Assembly: GCA_050303815.1 (NCBI GenBank)
Contig: JBNLCM010000086.1
Location: 1-13,803, forward strand
DNA: 13,803 nucleotides
Direction of reading: 5' to 3'
DNA from: Cognatazoarcus sp050303815
Lineage (GTDB): Bacteria; Pseudomonadota; Gammaproteobacteria; Burkholderiales; Rhodocyclaceae
Both the position numbers and the translations under genes were made by a program. Positions 1 through 7,440 of this stretch are shown here, in pieces; within the stretch, counting starts at the first letter, position 1; every line of letters starts with the position of its first letter. A model generated the notes under the pieces. It worked only from the letters and a program-made list of their open reading frames with translations. It did no database searches and had not been told where the DNA came from.

Positions 1-1462
1 CGTCGTCGCCTACCTGCTGGTCTCCATCGGCATCGGCCTCTATGCCGCCACCCGCGTCCACAACGCCCGCGACTACATCGTCGCTGGCCGCAATCTGCCG
101 ATGGCGATGGTGCTGGCCATGGTCTTCGCCACCTGGTTCGGTGCCGAAACGGTGCTTGGCATTTCCGCCACCTTCCTGGAAGAGGGTTTTCGCGGCCTGA
201 TCTCCGATCCGCTGGGTGCCTCACTCTGCCTGGTGCTGTTCGGTCTGGTCTTCGCCCGGCCGCTCTACCGGATGAACCTGCTGACGCTGGGCGACTTCTT
301 CCGGGTGCGGTTCAATCGCACCACCGAGCTGGTCCTCTCGCTGTGCATCGTTGTCTCCTACCTCGGCTGGGTCAGTGCGCAGATGGCTGCACTGGGGCTG
401 GTCTTCAACGTCCTGTCGGGCGAAGCGATCTCCATGAGCCAGGGGGTCTTCATCGGCGCCGGCGCGGTGCTGCTCTACACGCTCTTCGGCGGGATGTGGT
501 CGGTGGCCCTGACCACCTTCGTGCAGATGATCGTGATCGTGCTCGGTCTGCTCTACGTGACGTGGCTGGCCGGGGACATGGCCGGCGGTTTCACCGCGGT
601 GATCGGCAAGGCGTCGGCGGAAGGCAAGTTCACTTTCCTGCCGTCCCTCGATGCGGCCGACATGCTGGCCTGGATCGCCGCGTTGCTGACGATGGCCCTG
701 GGATCGATCCCCCAGCAGGACGTCTTCCAGCGCGTCAATTCGTCGAAGGATGAGCGCGTCGCCGTTTGGGGCACGACGCTCGGCGGCGTGTCCTACTTCT
801 TCTTCGCCGCGGTGCCATTGTTTCTCGCCTACACGGCGACGATGATCGACAACGACATGGTCGTCCGGCTGATGGCAGAGGACACCCAGCTCATCCTGCC
901 CCACCTGATCCTCAACTACATGCCCTTCGCCGCCCAGGTCGTCTTCTTCGGCGCACTGCTCTCGGTCATCATGAGTACCGCGTCCGGCACCCTGCTCGCG
1001 CCCTCGGTGACGTTCTCCGAGAACGTGATCAAGGGCTTTTCGCCGGGCATGAGCGACAAGGCCCTGCTGATGACGACGCGTATCACGGTCGTCGGGTTTA
1101 CGGGCTTCGTGACGTGGTATGCGGTCAGCACCGACTCGTCGATCCACGAGATGGTCGAGAACGCCTATCAGGTCACCCTGGCGGGGGCCTTCGTGCCGCT
1201 CGCCGCGGGCCTGTTCTGGAAACGCGCCAACAACCTTGGCGCCGCACTGGCCATCGTGCTGGGTCTCGGCCTGTGGCTGTCGCTCGTCCTGTTCGGCTAC
1301 GAGGGCGACGTCGAGCCCCACCTGATCGGCCTGCTCGCCAGCGCCGCCGGCATGCTGGTCGGGGGGTTGGTGGGCAAGCCGAACCCCCGGCACCACGGCG
1401 ATGCGGGCCATGGACATGGCCACCAGGCCGCCGCGATGACCCACCACGTGGCGAGTCGCTGA
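1..1462 (+). CDS. Sodium:solute symporter (SSS/SLC5 family), 5' end cut by window edge
   Basis: This is a cation-coupled secondary transporter of the inner membrane; the solute cannot be told from sequence. The reading frame is open from base 2 (VVAYLLVSIGIGLYAATRV), so the true start lies left of the window and probably only a short N-terminal piece is missing. About 486 residues are visible. Family hallmarks include the DYIVAGRNLP segment after the first helix, then TWFGAETVLG, the RPLYRMNLLTLGDF loop, YTLFGGMWSVALT, GSIPQQDVFQR and STASGTLLAPSV. Many hydrophobic helices follow one another, as expected for a 12-13 TM protein. The last two dozen residues are unusual for the family: a hydrophilic tail with seven histidines (HH, HGHGH, HH). 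The stop is TGA at 1460-1462, and the glycosyltransferase gene starts 76 bp later on the same strand. Family assignment is secure; substrate is unknown. Confidence 0.93.
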   Translation, partial: VVAYLLVSIGIGLYAATRVHNARDYIVAGRNLPMAMVLAMVFATWFGAETVLGISATFLEEGFRGLISDPLGASLCLVLFGLVFARPLYRMNLLTLGDFFRVRFNRTTELVLSLCIVVSYLGWVSAQMAALGLVFNVLSGEAISMSQGVFIGAGAVLLYTLFGGMWSVALTTFVQMIVIVLGLLYVTWLAGDMAGGFTAVIGKASAEGKFTFLPSLDAADMLAWIAALLTMALGSIPQQDVFQRVNSSKDERVAVWGTTLGGVSYFFFAAVPLFLAYTATMIDNDMVVRLMAEDTQLILPHLILNYMPFAAQVVFFGALLSVIMSTASGTLLAPSVTFSENVIKGFSPGMSDKALLMTTRITVVGFTGFVTWYAVSTDSSIHEMVENAYQVTLAGAFVPLAAGLFWKRANNLGAALAIVLGLGLWLSLVLFGYEGDVEPHLIGLLASAAGMLVGGLVGKPNPRHHGDAGHGHGHQAAAMTHHVASR

Positions 1463-1476
1463 CGCCCGCCCCGCGG

Positions 1477-1501
1477 CGCCGCCGGGCCGTGCCAGGCGGC
1501 G
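1477..1501 (+). terminator. GC-rich inverted repeat after the symporter gene (weak terminator candidate)
   Basis: The arms CGCCGCC (1477-1483) and GGCGGCG (1495-1501) are perfect complements with an 11-base loop, 15 bp after the symporter stop. No T-run follows, so it is not a classical intrinsic terminator. It may attenuate read-through into the glycosyltransferase gene or may simply be chance in GC-rich DNA. Confidence 0.25.
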
Positions 1502-1538
1502 GGTCCGCGCCGCGCACCACAGGAGATCCCCGCCAGGC

Positions 1539-3518
1539 ATGTCGCAGTCGCCCCTAGAGCAAGCCGTCGCATGGCACCAGAGCGGCCAGCTGGACGCGGC
1601 GGAGACCGCCTACCGGGCCGTCCTCGCCGTCAATCCGCGCGATGCCCACGCCATGCACTACCTGGGTGTGCTCGAGCTGCAGCGCGACCGTCCCGACCCG
1701 GCTGCCGCGTGGATCGTCCAGGCCCTGGCCGAACGTCCCAACGAGGCGGCGTTCCTCTGTTCGCTGGGACAGGTCCGGCGGCGGCAGGGGCAGACCGAGG
1801 CGGCAGAGGCCGCCTATCGCCAGGCCCTCAAGCGGGCCCCGGCACTGTTCCAGGCGTGGCACAACCTCGCTGCGCTCTATGAGGCCACGGGCGACGACAC
1901 GAAGGCCATCGAGTGCTTCGAGCGGGCGTGGAAGCTGGCGGGCGAGGCCTATGCGGGCAAGGCCGGGCTCGCGGCAGCCTGCCGCCGCCAGGGATTCCGC
2001 CTGCTGGCGCTGGGCCAGCCCGCGGCGGCCGCGACCCTGTTTCGCCGGACCTGCGAGCTGACCCCCGCGGACCCGGTGGCCTGGGGCGCGCTGGCCAGCA
2101 GCGAGACCCTTGCCGGTCGGCCGCTGGCCGCCCAACCGGCCTTCGAGCGTGCCCTGGCCCTGACGCCGGACGATCCCCGGCTGTTGAACAACCGCGCCAA
2201 TGCCTGGCGTGACGCGGGCCGCCTGGATGACGCGCTGGCGGGCTACCAGGCCGCACTGGCGCGCGATCCGGCCTACCTCGATGCGCGCAGCAACCTGTTA
2301 TTTGCCGCGCTTTCTGCCGCACCGGATGCCGGTCGTCTGGCCGATCTTCAGCGCGAGCATGGTGGCGCGTTCCCGCGGGGGGCGGCGGGGATCCGGCGGC
2401 CGACCGGTGAGCCACCCCGGATCGGGATTGTGTCGGCGGACCTGCGGGCGCACCCGGTCGCGTGGTTCCTGCTCGGCTGGTTCGACCATCGCGATCGCGG
2501 CCGGGCGCACGTGACGGCCTACCACTGTGGTGCGCGCGAGGATGCGGTGACCGAGCGGATACGGGGGGGCTGCGATGCCTGGGTGTCGTGTGCCGGGATG
2601 GACGATGCTGCACTGGCGGCGCAGATTGAACGCGACCACATCGACCTGCTGGTGGACCTCGCCGGACACACCGCCGACAACCGGCTTGGCATGTTCGCCC
2701 GTCGCCCGGCGCCACGCCAGGCCACCTTCCTCGGCTACGCGGGCACGACGGGACTCGACTGCTTCGATGCCCGGATTGCGGATACCGTGACAGAACCCGA
2801 GGACGCGCCGGGCTGGAGCAGCGAGCCGGTCGTGCGGCTTGACGGCTGCTACCTGTGCTACACGCCACCCATCGACGCCCCGGGGCCCTCGCCCCTGCCG
2901 ATGCGCAAGAACCGCTATGTCACCTTCGGGTGCGCCACGCAGCTGGCCAAGCTGACGGACGCCACGCTGGCCTTGTGGGCGGCCGCGCTGGCCCGGGTGC
3001 CGCGCTACCGATTGATCCTGCGCTCGATGACCCTGGACGACCCGCTGCTGCGCAAGGCGGTGATGGCACGCCTTGCGGCGGCCGGGATCGACACCGCGCG
3101 GGTGCGGCTCGAGGGGCCCAAGCCTCTCGATGCGCACCTGAAGGCCTGGAGACACGTGGATATTGCCCTCGACACCACCCCGTTCAACCTGGCCACCCAG
3201 AGCTGCGACGCGCTGTGGATGGGGGTGCCGCTGGTGACACTGGCGGGTGACCGGCACGCGGGCCGCCTCGGGGCGAGCCTGCTTCGCGCGCTCGGGCTGC
3301 CCGAACTGGTTGCCGGTTCGCCCGCCGATTTCGTCGAGATCTGCGCCGGTCTTGCCGCGGATGCACCCCGGCTCGAGGCGCTGCGTGCCGGCCTGCGCGA
3401 CCGGATGTCGAGACCCGGCGGCCCGGCTGATGCGGAAAGCTTCGCGGCCCGCCTCGACGACGCGTTCGGAGCGCTGCTCAGCCGGCCAGCAGGATCTCGT
3501 GAGGCGTCGTCTCGATGA
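1539..3518 (+). CDS. TPR-domain protein glycosyltransferase, GT41 (SPINDLY/OGT-like)
   Basis: This 659-aa protein is probably a cytosolic enzyme that attaches a sugar from a nucleotide-sugar donor to protein Ser/Thr (OGT type) or acts like SPINDLY. Donor and targets are unknown. Residues 1-250 are TPR repeats; clear copies lie near 4-37, 38-70, 71-104, 105-138, 179-212 and 213-246. The GT41 catalytic region spans about 290-645. GIVSADLRAHPV holds the His (H305) at the position of the OGT active-site region. DLAGHTADNRLGMFARRPAP and FLGYAGTTGL (373-405) match the conserved core. TFGCATQLAKLT carries K471, aligned with the donor-binding Lys. DALWMGVPLVTLAGDRHAGRLG (557-578) is the conserved nucleotide-binding stretch. 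The first ATG is used, with AGGAG at 1521-1525, a rather long 13-base spacing. Its last 41 bp overlap the end of the convergent spermidine-synthase-like gene. No protein-glycosylation partner gene lies nearby. Confidence 0.93.
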   Translation: MSQSPLEQAVAWHQSGQLDAAETAYRAVLAVNPRDAHAMHYLGVLELQRDRPDPAAAWIVQALAERPNEAAFLCSLGQVRRRQGQTEAAEAAYRQALKRAPALFQAWHNLAALYEATGDDTKAIECFERAWKLAGEAYAGKAGLAAACRRQGFRLLALGQPAAAATLFRRTCELTPADPVAWGALASSETLAGRPLAAQPAFERALALTPDDPRLLNNRANAWRDAGRLDDALAGYQAALARDPAYLDARSNLLFAALSAAPDAGRLADLQREHGGAFPRGAAGIRRPTGEPPRIGIVSADLRAHPVAWFLLGWFDHRDRGRAHVTAYHCGAREDAVTERIRGGCDAWVSCAGMDDAALAAQIERDHIDLLVDLAGHTADNRLGMFARRPAPRQATFLGYAGTTGLDCFDARIADTVTEPEDAPGWSSEPVVRLDGCYLCYTPPIDAPGPSPLPMRKNRYVTFGCATQLAKLTDATLALWAAALARVPRYRLILRSMTLDDPLLRKAVMARLAAAGIDTARVRLEGPKPLDAHLKAWRHVDIALDTTPFNLATQSCDALWMGVPLVTLAGDRHAGRLGASLLRALGLPELVAGSPADFVEICAGLAADAPRLEALRAGLRDRMSRPGGPADAESFAARLDDAFGALLSRPAGSREASSR

Positions 3519-5067
3519 TCTGACGCCGCACGCTCTCCTTGTAGCGGGTATCGAGCAGGTCGAGGGGATTGAACTCGTCGGTCAGCACGATGGCGCCGCG
3601 AGTGTCGACAGGCACGGGCGGTTGCAGGGCCAGCTGGCGCACCGAGGCGGCCAGCGGGTGGACATCGGCCAGGGCGGGTCGCGCGGCGTAGGCGAGGGGA
3701 CCATCGCTGGCGAGCAGCACGAAGTTGCCGGCCAGCGGCTGGCCGGGCACGGGTACGAAGGCCGGATGGAGCGAGACGCCGGCAAAGACCGATTCGAGTG
3801 TACGTACGATCGCCGGCAGCATGGCTTCGTCGCCGTGGACGCCCCCGATCAGGTTCAGGGCGAGCACGCCGCCGGAGGACAGGCGACCCTTGACGGCCTT
3901 CAGAGCCTCGAGCGACAGCAGGTAGCCGGGGGTGGTGTCGCCGTTGAAGACGTCGAGCAGAATGAAGTCGAACTGGCGTCCCGCGCGGGCAAGATAGGTC
4001 CGTGCATCCTCGATATGCACCGGGATGGCGTCGGGAAACGCGAAGTGGCTGCGCGCCATCTCGTGCACGAGGGGGTCGATCTCGACCACCTCGGTGTCGA
4101 TGCCGGCGCGGGCCAGCCAGCGCGGCGCCGCCCCCATGCCCAGCCCGACCACCAGGGCGCTGCGTCCCTCGGGCCGGACCGCGGGCGGCAGGCGCGAGAG
4201 CAGATAGGCGTATTCATAGATGGGACGCCCGTCTGCGGCATCCATGCCGCCCTGGACCAGTCCGTCGATGATCATCTCCCGCGTCGTCAGGCGACTCCCC
4301 TGGTACTCGATGACCTTCACCGCGCCGTAGAAGCCGTCGCGGGCCTCCACGACTCGGGCACGGGTGCCATCGGCCAGCGTGACGCTGGGCAGGCCATGCT
4401 GACCGGCGATGGCGGGCAGCAGCGCGACGGCTGCGCCGAGCCCGGCCCAGCGCCGCGCCAGCAGGAAGTGGGCAATGGCAAGGCCGACCAACAGCGCCCC
4501 CGCCAGCCTCAGGCCGTTGCTGACCCCGACGTAGCCCAGCAGGTAGAAGCCGGTCAGTGCCGAGCCGGCGAAGCTGCCTGCCGTCGAGACGGCGTACAGC
4601 ACGCCGGCGGTGCGGCCCAGCCGGGCCATGTCGGCCGCCGCGAGCCGCAGCAGGTAGGGGGAGACGCAGCCCAGCAGGAAGAGACTCGGGCCGAACAGCA
4701 GCATCGCGGCGACGAAGGTGCCGCCGCGCAAGCCGAAGCCGAGGCCGAACTCCATCACGCCGACCTTGAAGGCGGGCACCAGCAGCACATAGGCGCCGGC
4801 GGCCGCGATCAGGCCGTAGAGCCAGTTTGCCGAGGGGTGCCGGTCCGCCAGCCAGCCGCCGACCGCGTAGCCGCAGGCCAGCGACAGCAGCGTGACGCTG
4901 ATCAGCGCGGTCCAGACGAACAGGCTGACTCCGAAGAAGGGGCCGATGACGCGGGCGCCCAGAATCTCGATCACCATCACCAGGCCGCCGGTCAGACCGG
5001 CGGTGAGGTAGAGGAGGCCTCGAGGGACAGGCTGGATCAGCGGGTGGGCGCGGGCGGCATCCGTCAT
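3478..5067 (-). CDS. Membrane-fused spermidine synthase-like protein (class I SAM-fold domain)
   Basis: This 529-aa protein has two parts. Residues 15-225 are a hydrophobic region with about seven transmembrane helices, beginning LYLTAGLTGGLVMVIEILGA. Residues 230-520 are a spermidine-synthase-like domain. Visible motifs are the nucleotide-binding glycine loop LVVGLGMGAAPR (305-316), the acidic strand end VVEIDP (E329, D331), EDART (353-357), and LLDVFNGD (370-377) at the position of the catalytic Asp region. The C-terminal TDEFNPLD is typical of this fused family. Members are often labelled fused MFS/spermidine synthase. Aminopropyl transfer is known for soluble relatives but unproven for fused proteins, so another small-molecule role is possible. 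The ATG at 5067-5065 is chosen because the hydrophobic region begins soon after. The last 41 bp overlap the convergent GT41 gene. It may be co-transcribed with the 108-aa gene 85 bp upstream. Confidence 0.9.
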   Translation of the reverse strand: MTDAARAHPLIQPVPRGLLYLTAGLTGGLVMVIEILGARVIGPFFGVSLFVWTALISVTLLSLACGYAVGGWLADRHPSANWLYGLIAAAGAYVLLVPAFKVGVMEFGLGFGLRGGTFVAAMLLFGPSLFLLGCVSPYLLRLAAADMARLGRTAGVLYAVSTAGSFAGSALTGFYLLGYVGVSNGLRLAGALLVGLAIAHFLLARRWAGLGAAVALLPAIAGQHGLPSVTLADGTRARVVEARDGFYGAVKVIEYQGSRLTTREMIIDGLVQGGMDAADGRPIYEYAYLLSRLPPAVRPEGRSALVVGLGMGAAPRWLARAGIDTEVVEIDPLVHEMARSHFAFPDAIPVHIEDARTYLARAGRQFDFILLDVFNGDTTPGYLLSLEALKAVKGRLSSGGVLALNLIGGVHGDEAMLPAIVRTLESVFAGVSLHPAFVPVPGQPLAGNFVLLASDGPLAYAARPALADVHPLAASVRQLALQPPVPVDTRGAIVLTDEFNPLDLLDTRYKESVRRQIIETTPHEILLAG

Positions 5068-5086
5068 GGCGCAGTCATGGGGTGGT

Positions 5087-5116
5087 TCGGGTCAGAGCGC
5101 ATGATAGGCGACCCGA
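5087..5116. promoter_or_regulatory. Inverted repeat upstream of the spermidine-synthase-like gene
   Basis: Arms TCGGGTC (5087-5093) and GACCCGA (5110-5116) are perfect complements separated by 16 bases and end 20 bp upstream of the 5067 start codon. The spacing and position would suit a dimeric repressor or a leader hairpin. No regulator can be named, and chance is possible at this GC content. Confidence 0.3.
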
Positions 5117-5122
5117 CCCCCA

Positions 5123-5144
5123 CGCGCAGGAGATTGTCTGCGCG
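5123..5144 (-). terminator. Hairpin just downstream of the 108-aa gene
   Basis: Arms CGCGCAG (5123-5129) and CTGCGCG (5138-5144) pair perfectly around an 8-base loop, starting 8 bp past the stop codon of the 108-aa gene on the minus strand. A G-rich stretch follows rather than T's, so termination, if any, would be weak or Rho-assisted. It may instead protect the 3' end of the message. Confidence 0.35.
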
Positions 5145-5152
5145 ATGTTGAT

Positions 5153-5479
5153 TCAGTGCAGGGTCTGGAGGGCCTGGCTGGCTTCCTCGCGGGTGTAGAA
5201 GCGGCCATTGCGAACGAAGCCGGAGATGACCGAGGCCTTGATCCGCGTGATCCGCCCGCGGGCGTCGCGGGCCTCGACGGCTTCTGCGGGCAATCCGTCC
5301 ACCAGGTGGAAGGGGGCCTCGCGGCCGTCGGCGAAGCAGGAGGGAAAGATCTGCTGGGTCACACTGTCGCGGAAGGCCGGGCGGAAGCCCTCGCTGGCGT
5401 TGCCCTCGCTGACGCCGCCGGTACCGGCAAAGTGGCGGTTTTCGCGCTGCAGTCGTCGTTGGGCCGGTTCGCTGTCCAT
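5153..5479 (-). CDS. Conserved-looking hypothetical protein, 108 aa
   Basis: No function is recognised. The protein is soluble, with no signal peptide or membrane helix, and charged at the N-terminus (SEPAQRRLQRENRHFAGTGG). It then contains FRPAFRDSVTQQIFPSCFADGR and HLVDGLPAEAV, followed by a C-terminal half (ITRIKASVISGFVRNGRFY) that looks like a small beta-rich domain ending in a helix (TREEASQALQTLH). There is one cysteine (SCFADG). I think similar N-terminal RRLQRENRHFAGTGGVSEGN sequences occur in other proteobacteria, but that is from memory. The ATG at 5479 is supported by GGGAGA a few bases upstream. It has codon use like its neighbours and lies 85 bp before the spermidine-synthase-like gene on the same strand. 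Confidence 0.75.
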   Translation of the reverse strand: MDSEPAQRRLQRENRHFAGTGGVSEGNASEGFRPAFRDSVTQQIFPSCFADGREAPFHLVDGLPAEAVEARDARGRITRIKASVISGFVRNGRFYTREEASQALQTLH

Positions 5480-5643
5480 GGTCGTCTCCCGTCAGTCCTG
5501 GCGCCCTGGCCGGACTCTGTGAACCTGAGTCGTCTGGAAAACCGGGTGCCTTACTCACTGGGTTGCGGTCGGGTCGGCGTTGCGGTCGATCTACCGGGCG
5601 CCGACCGTGCAATGGCTCACACGGCCGGACCGGGACAGGGGGG

Positions 5644-7281
5644 CTAGACCCGGAAGCGCCCCGTCGACGTCTGCAGCGAGGCCGACAGGCGGGCCAGCGA
5701 CTGCATCGCCTCAAGGGTCGTCCCCATCGAGGTACTGGTGCGTTCGCACATGTCGGCGATCTGCTCGACGCGCTGGGCGATGGCCGTGCTCGCGCTGCTC
5801 TGCTCGCGCGTCGAAGCGGCCACGTCGCGGATCCGGTCGAGGGCTGCCACGGTGCCGTCGTTGATCTCGCCCAGAGACTGACTCGCCTCTTCCACCATCT
5901 TCACGCCGCTGCCGACCTCGCGATTGACCGCCTCCATGGAGTCGACCGCGTCGCCGGTGTCGTCCGACACGCCCTGGATCATGTTCTCGATCTGCACCGT
6001 GGCCGTGGCCGTGCGTTCGGCCAGCCCGCGGACCTCGTCCGCGACAACCGCGAAACCCCGCCCCTGCTCACCGGCTCGCGCCGCCTCGATGGCCGCATTG
6101 AGGGCGAGCAGGTTGGTCTGGGCAGCGATCTCCTTGATCACGTTGGCGATGCCGCTGATCTGATCGGCCCGCTCGGCCAGGTGGGCGATGCGGTCGCGGG
6201 CTTCCTGGACCTTGCCCGCGATGCGCTTCATGCCGTCGGCAGCCTGCACGGCCTGCTCACGGCCCTGCTGGGCGAGTCTGGCGGTCTGCGCCGACGCGGA
6301 CTCGGTATCGCCCGCGTTGTCCGAGATGTGGTTGATGCTGACCGTCATCTCTTCGACGGCGGCGGCGATCGAGGCGGTCGCGTCGGTCTGGCGTTCGGTG
6401 GAGTCGGCCACTTCCCGGGCCACTTCGGAGATGTGGGTCGAGCTGTCGGCGACCTGGCTGGCGCTGCCGGCGATCGAGCCGACCACCTGGCGCAGGTCGG
6501 CGACCATCGCCTTGAGGGCGCCGAGCAGCGAGTCCGCCGGGCCATCGACGACGACCTCCGAGCGCAGGTCACCCTGGGCGACTCGATGCATCACCGCGCA
6601 CGCGTAGGCTGGCTCGCCGCCGAGCTGTCGAAGGATGCCGCGGGCCGTGGCATAGGCGATGAGGGACACCAGCAGGATCAGGCCAAATGCAACCGATAGA
6701 TTTCGCACCAGCATCGAGCGGAAGGCCGTGTCGGCGCTCTCCAGGTAGATGCCGGTTCCCAACGCCCATCCCCACGGTGCGAAGGGCGCGACGTAGGAGA
6801 CCTTTCGTTCGGGGTCGCCGCCAGCGGTGCGGGGCCACACATACTCGATCCTCTGTGCCTTGCCGCTGCGGGCGACCTCGGCGATGCGGTCGAAAACCTT
6901 CACCCCGTTGGCGTCGCTCTTGCCGGTGAGCGACTTGCCCTCAATCTCGGGCTTGATCGGCACCAGGAGGGCCACGGCCTGCTGGTTGTAGATGAAGACA
7001 TAATTGCTGCGGTTGTCGAAACGCAGCGCGCGCAACGTGGCGAGGGCTTCGGCCTGGGCCTCGGCGCGGGTGAGGCGCCCTTCGGTTTCAAGCGCGTGGA
7101 AGCGGCTGAGGATCGTGCCTGCGGCCTCGACCACGTGCTCGATCCGCTTGTGTTCGAGGGCCGTGACGTCCTGCCTGTTGTGCCAGGATGCCAGGCCTGT
7201 CAGGGCCACGAATCCGACCAGGGCACTTGCGACGAGTACGAAGAGCCGCCATGTCAGCGGCAGCGACGACAGTGATCTCAT
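5644..7281 (-). CDS. Methyl-accepting chemotaxis protein with single Cache sensor
   Basis: This 545-aa inner-membrane chemoreceptor signals to CheA/CheW to bias flagellar rotation. TM1 is at about 11-32. A periplasmic sCache_2 domain spans about 35-185 (helix with EGRLTRAEAQAEALATLRALRFD, then NYVFIYN and a GWALGTGIYLES end). TM2 is at about 193-213. A HAMP region containing LGGEPAYA and GDLRSEV follows to about 266. The rest is the coiled-coil signalling domain. Its tip, 374-420, is the near-invariant ISGIANVIKEIAAQTNLLAL and NAAIEAARAGEQGRGFAVVA, followed by DEVRGLAERT, so it looks fully functional. There is no C-terminal CheR/CheB docking pentapeptide (ends GRFRV). Start ATG at 7281-7279 has AGGAGAGGA six bases upstream. 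The ligand is unknown; sCache_2 domains often bind small organic acids. A candidate sigma-28 promoter sits upstream. Confidence 0.96.
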   Translation of the reverse strand: MRSLSSLPLTWRLFVLVASALVGFVALTGLASWHNRQDVTALEHKRIEHVVEAAGTILSRFHALETEGRLTRAEAQAEALATLRALRFDNRSNYVFIYNQQAVALLVPIKPEIEGKSLTGKSDANGVKVFDRIAEVARSGKAQRIEYVWPRTAGGDPERKVSYVAPFAPWGWALGTGIYLESADTAFRSMLVRNLSVAFGLILLVSLIAYATARGILRQLGGEPAYACAVMHRVAQGDLRSEVVVDGPADSLLGALKAMVADLRQVVGSIAGSASQVADSSTHISEVAREVADSTERQTDATASIAAAVEEMTVSINHISDNAGDTESASAQTARLAQQGREQAVQAADGMKRIAGKVQEARDRIAHLAERADQISGIANVIKEIAAQTNLLALNAAIEAARAGEQGRGFAVVADEVRGLAERTATATVQIENMIQGVSDDTGDAVDSMEAVNREVGSGVKMVEEASQSLGEINDGTVAALDRIRDVAASTREQSSASTAIAQRVEQIADMCERTSTSMGTTLEAMQSLARLSASLQTSTGRFRV

Positions 7282-7308
7282 GATGATTCCTCTCCTGGAT
7301 TGCAGGAC

Positions 7309-7329
7309 GGTTCCCCGGACCGGGGAACC
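7309..7329. promoter_or_regulatory. 21-bp near-perfect palindrome in the chemoreceptor leader
   Basis: GGTTCCCCGG (7309-7318) and CCGGGGAACC (7320-7329) are exact complements around one base (A7319). It ends 28 bp upstream of the chemoreceptor start codon and lies downstream of the candidate promoter. It is therefore either an operator for a symmetric DNA-binding protein or, allowing for a loop, a leader-RNA hairpin. No T-run follows on either strand, which argues against a terminator. Confidence 0.55.
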
Positions 7330-7347
7330 GCCCGCTTTGCCCGTAGA

Positions 7348-7374
7348 TATACGGAGAAAGTAATAGGAGCTTTA
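7348..7374 (-). promoter_or_regulatory. Candidate sigma-28 (FliA) promoter for the chemoreceptor
   Basis: On the minus strand TAAAGC begins at 7374 and TCCGTATA occupies 7355-7348, with exactly 15 bases between TAAA and the -10 element. This is the spacing of the flagellar sigma-28 consensus (TAAA-N15-GCCGATAA). The -35 matches well; the -10 keeps the CCG core and final A but differs elsewhere. A start near 7340 would give a leader of about 60 nt containing the palindrome. This fits a chemoreceptor, but is a visual match only. Confidence 0.45.
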
Positions 7375-7420
7375 GCGTAAGCGAACGCTTATGTTGATCG
7401 CCGTCACGGTTGTTGGGCCA

Positions 7421-7440
7421 GCCGCCGCGGGGCCGGCGGC
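7421..7440 (-). terminator. GC-rich hairpin directly after the VOC gene
   Basis: GCCGCCG (7421-7427) and CGGCGGC (7434-7440) pair around a 6-base loop and abut the stop codon of the VOC gene (7443-7441). No T-run follows on the minus strand. It is a plausible weak transcription end separating this gene from the chemoreceptor, which appears to have its own promoter. Confidence 0.4.

Noticed and set aside
221..1540. Open frame of 439 codons antisense to the symporter
   Set aside because: Arg/His/Gln-rich with no helices or motifs, and it mirrors the codon bias of a clearly real transporter on the other strand.
3247..5151. Open frame of 634 codons on the plus strand
   Set aside because: It runs antisense through the spermidine-synthase-like gene and out of frame through the GT41 3' end. 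Its composition (Gln/Gly/His-rich, no domains) is that of a GC-rich shadow frame.
5064..5714. Minus-strand frame whose TGA overlaps the ATG of the spermidine-synthase-like gene, suggesting coupling
   Set aside because: The frame is Arg/Pro-rich, overlaps the better supported 108-aa gene in another frame, and has no recognisable domain, so the ATGA overlap is probably chance.
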